In this document: positions 60,747-64,000 of the stretch, in pieces
How the letters are laid out: each line of letters begins with the position of its first letter
Position numbering within the stretch: position 1 is the first letter of the stretch
NCBI RefSeq assembly: GCF_021018805.1
Contig: NC_086248.1
Coordinates: forward strand, 94,821,239-94,885,238
Direction of reading: 5' to 3'
DNA from: Prinia subflava
Taxonomy: Eukaryota; Chordata; Aves; Passeriformes; Cisticolidae
DNA length: 64,000 bases
The notes under the pieces: generated by a model
What the model was told of the DNA's origin: nothing
Database searches by the model: none
The model's input: the letters and a program-made list of their open reading frames with translations, nothing else
Made by a program: the position numbers and the translations under genes

Positions 60747-63700
60747 AATTTTTGTGATTGGCCTCCAGTTATATCTTTAATGAGCTGGAAAAAGCACTGA
60801 ATGTCTGTGTTCCAAACTTCAGGGTGACGTGGCTGTGGGTCCAGCTTTTGCAGCTTGGCCCAATTTTTAGTATACGTTCATGTATCTTCTATTTCTACTT
60901 TCTTATTCATCCTACTCATCAGTAAATCTCATTTTCAGAGAATTCTCTCAATTTTTAACTAAGTCAACACTATGTTTGCCAGGGACAGTATCATTACTGA
61001 AGTAGGAATTTCACCTTGTGCCAGCAGAAATCATGGGACTTGTGCTTGAAGGCAGCCTGCAAATCATTCTCATTAAAGGCATAACAGCACCTAATCCTAA
61101 GGTTCATATCACTAAGTGAAGAGTGAAGCCACATGAGCTTTATTTCACCTTCTGGAAAGAGGAGAAGTGCTTCTTCTCTGTGGAGAGCTGATAATCCTGC
61201 TTCAGGCAGAAGGTGGGACTTTTTGGAAGTCTCTTCCACAGACCATTTCTATCATTCACTATGATTAGAAATACCCAGTTTGTAGAATGTTTATATAAAA
61301 TGCCAGTGATTTATTTTTAACTTTGGCTTCAATAATATCTCTGAGAAGTCACAATTTCTGTGAAGTAGAAAAAATGTTTGAGGTGGGTTGAAATGAGATC
61401 TTAGCTGCAGGTTTGAAATGTTTGCTCAGTGCAAAGAGGGTATCATCCTCTCCTGGCATTTCCCTTTCTCTATTATAAAACTAACTTTTATTTCAGTGAT
61501 ATATTGCCATGGTCTCAGTGGCAGTGGGTTGTCACATTTCAGTGATAATTTTGTTTACCTTTTGGGATTGTTAAATGCATCTTGAAACAAGTATTTCTAA
61601 CCATAAATTATTTACATTATTTTAATTATAAGGAGATCAGAAAGCAGGAAATATATTTACATTTTTCAGGGCAAAGCTCTTTATTCAGAGTCACATTTTA
61701 CAGAAACTAAGTCATCAAAAAATAGGGGTTTCCAAAATTTAAACTGGAGGTAACTAAAGACTGGGAATAGGCTGGTAAGTCAGAAATATGGGTTTGATAA
61801 ATCAAAGTGGTTAAAGGACGCAGAAAAATTGAACTGAAATGAATGATAGTCCTTTGTTAATAAATTAGATATTACTAAACAAATTAATTATGGTTTTTAT
61901 TTATGGTATATGTGTGTTATTCATCTTTTGTCATGACTCAAGATTCACACATTTCATCTCTGGAGGGAACTTTCTGAGACAGAAGTGAAAACAGAAAGAG
62001 CAACACCACAAACCCAGTGTCACAATGACTTTACAATATATACAGTTAAATAGTTTATTATATTTTTCAATAAAAGGCTCAGAAAGAGCCCACTAGCTTA
62101 CAATTTTCTTTGGCAAAAAAAATCTGATTTAAACACAACAAAAAGACTTGTATGGGTTCAAGAAGGGTGACCAAAGCACTGTTTTTTGCTATCATTGGAA
62201 CGTTATCAAATTATGTGTCCAAAACAAATGAATCTGAATGGAAGTAGTTAAAATACTGAAGTAAACCAGTCCAATTTTTTAAAAGATATTATTGCTAGCA
62301 GTATCCTCCTCCATTAGAAATCTGCATTGGGAGATAGGGACCCACTTCAAGTAAATGAGTCACTTTTGCTTCCTAGCCAGAACAATTAAACTTCTTGTAT
62401 AAAACATGACCTGAAGCCTGCCCTTCACCACATCATCCCTCCTCAAACTCCCAGAGGTCAGCTCTGACATTTAACAGCTCACAAATTCAGTTTCTTAGCT
62501 CCTGAGGCCAACTTCATGCTTTTAAAACCAAAACTTTGTTACTGAGATTGATATATGTGCCTATGTGTGCTTGGATATGTGAGTATAAATACGTGTATGC
62601 ACATATACAGCAAGCACATACTTCTGTTTCCAGTCTGTTCAGTCCTGTCAATGGTTTTCTTTTCCATCATTATGCAGAGATAACACCTTTTTCTTTTCTC
62701 TTGCATAGCTGCCATGAGTTGTAAAGGTACACATTGTCACAACAAACACTATTTCGGAGCTGGTGCCAAGATGTGAGCTTGTCAAACCAAAACTGCACAA
62801 AACAGATGATACAAACAAGCCAAATAAACAGTTAATGCATTTTGAAACTTGGTGCTTCCTTGTTGCTAGCAGCTGAGTAGTTTTAGGTGTTGGGTTGGCT
62901 TTTTTTTCCCCAATTGTTATTGATCTCTTGCCATATTGTGCATACAATTCCCTAAAAACATTAGCTCATTTCTATGCCAGTTTTAAAGCTTAGCTCATCT
63001 GGGCTATGTGCTTTGGTGTGTAGGTGTTGAGTGCTAAATACAACTTAATTTTTCATTTGTAAAAGGCATGCTTAACAATAACAGCTACTTAATTAGTTTG
63101 ATCTTCTGAGCAATTTATCACACTCTCTGTACTAGCATAAAAATAAGGCCATCAGGTGGCAGGTGCAGTCTGAGGCATCAGGAGGAGAGAATTTAAGTTG
63201 TTTGTATACATTTCCCCAGAAATTTCCTCACTTTTCTGTAATGTTTCCTTTTCAGTGGTGGTAGGAGTGCAGTAATGTCATTACAGTAAAGGTAATAACT
63301 CAAAGTTCACTAATATATAATAAATGAAGACAAATAGAAAGTGACTTTTCCCTACCTGCTCTGGCTCTTTCAGGCAAGCTCCCCCAGGGCACAGAGGAAC
63401 AATGAATCATTTTAAGTATTTGATAAGGACCAAATAAAATTGAAATCACAGATGAAGAGTTTTTTCCTAAGTTTATTCTTCGTGGTGATATGCAAACTAT
63501 ACAGCCAGGCTCCCCCAATGCAAATAATTTATGAAACCCATTTTGTTGTACTTACAGAAAAATAATAATAATTGCATATTTCAAAAATACTACCAAACAC
63601 CAGATTCAGTCTCTTTCTAGGTTTTCAAAGACTTGCAGTCCCCACACTTTCAGACTCTGACATCAGTGTGTCAGAAGAGATAGATGACTGGAAAAGATCC

Positions 63701-63914
63701 ATTGAAGCTACTAAGATATGGATTAACTTTTAAAGTGTTAATGAGGACAAACTTTATTTTTGTGATTTATATACCAAAAAAACCCTCTTTCCTAAACAAA
63801 CAAATAACTTAGCCAACGCAGCCATAAGTTCCATAATGTTCTCCCTAGCCAGATTTCACAAGGTGGCCACTGAGGCCCTGTAAAATTAAACCAACAGCTC
63901 ATCACAGCCCTTCA
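60747..63914. other. AT-rich noncoding DNA
   Basis: Single-copy AT-rich sequence with no supported gene, RNA or repeat. Short A/T runs and TAATTA-type motifs are frequent (for example 61855-61920). Confidence 0.5.
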
Positions 63915-64000
63915 GAGCGTGCGAGAACATCGAGGTGGAGGAGCCCAGTTGGATCATCCACTCAGCCCACCCCTCACCCCTGCCAACGATGCAAACTTCC
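63915..64000 (-). mobile_element. Possible CR1 fragment running off the right edge
   Basis: 'gagaacatcgaggtggagga' followed by 'gttggatcatccactcagcc' and 'cacccctcacccctgcca' resembles reverse-complemented CR1 3' sequence (ATCGAGGTTGGAAAAG ... GATCATCNAGTCCAACC ... CCCTGCCA). GC and CpG rise here relative to the left flank. All three plus-strand frames are partly open, so a coding exon cut by the window edge is the alternative. Confidence 0.4.

Overview
The window looks like nuclear DNA from a bird. The base composition is moderately AT-rich, CpG is scarce, and there are no bacterial-style operons or long open reading frames. Several truncated copies of CR1, the dominant avian LINE, are recognisable (about 9.3, 12.3, 29.4 and 40.3 kb, and probably running off the right edge). 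Older traces resemble MIR/CORE-type SINEs and repeats known across sauropsids. A GC-rich repeat at the left edge resembles, from memory, a family common in songbirds, so a passerine is a reasonable guess but not proven.

I do not find a gene I can name. The longest open frame is about 175 codons, which chance could produce in 64 kb. No open frame shows a domain I recognise with confidence. The window is best read as intergenic or deep intronic sequence. A handful of short stretches have splice-site and reading-frame features worth testing as exons: 11.16 kb (+), 13.97 kb (+), 18.3-18.8 kb (-), 29.7-29.9 kb (-), 50.52 kb (+) and 60.65 kb (+). None is established, and several could be chance.

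Layout: 0-0.45 kb, left-edge dispersed repeat with a TATA-like box on the minus strand; 0.45-9.3 kb, anonymous AT-rich DNA; 9.3-12.4 kb, two minus-strand CR1 tails with a mini-exon candidate between them; 12.4-26.1 kb, mostly single-copy DNA with the two best coding-like candidates; 26.13-26.18 kb, two abutting perfect inverted repeats, the second centred on an AP-1 motif; 29.4 kb, a plus-strand CR1 next to a coiled-coil-like minus-strand frame; 39.9-40.4 kb, a MIR-like SINE and a CR1 tail; 43.64-43.83 kb, a CpG-dense patch; 45.0-46.4 kb, a cluster of simple repeats ending in about 65 uninterrupted TTTC units; 54.9-55.1 kb, an old SINE head joined to an old LINE-type tail; the remainder is unremarkable until a possible CR1 fragment at the right edge.

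No new biological system is evident. The most interesting items are the AP-1/E-box palindrome at 26.1 kb and the minus-strand exon cluster at 18.3-18.8 kb. All repeat-family names rest on recognising sequence by eye, not on a search.
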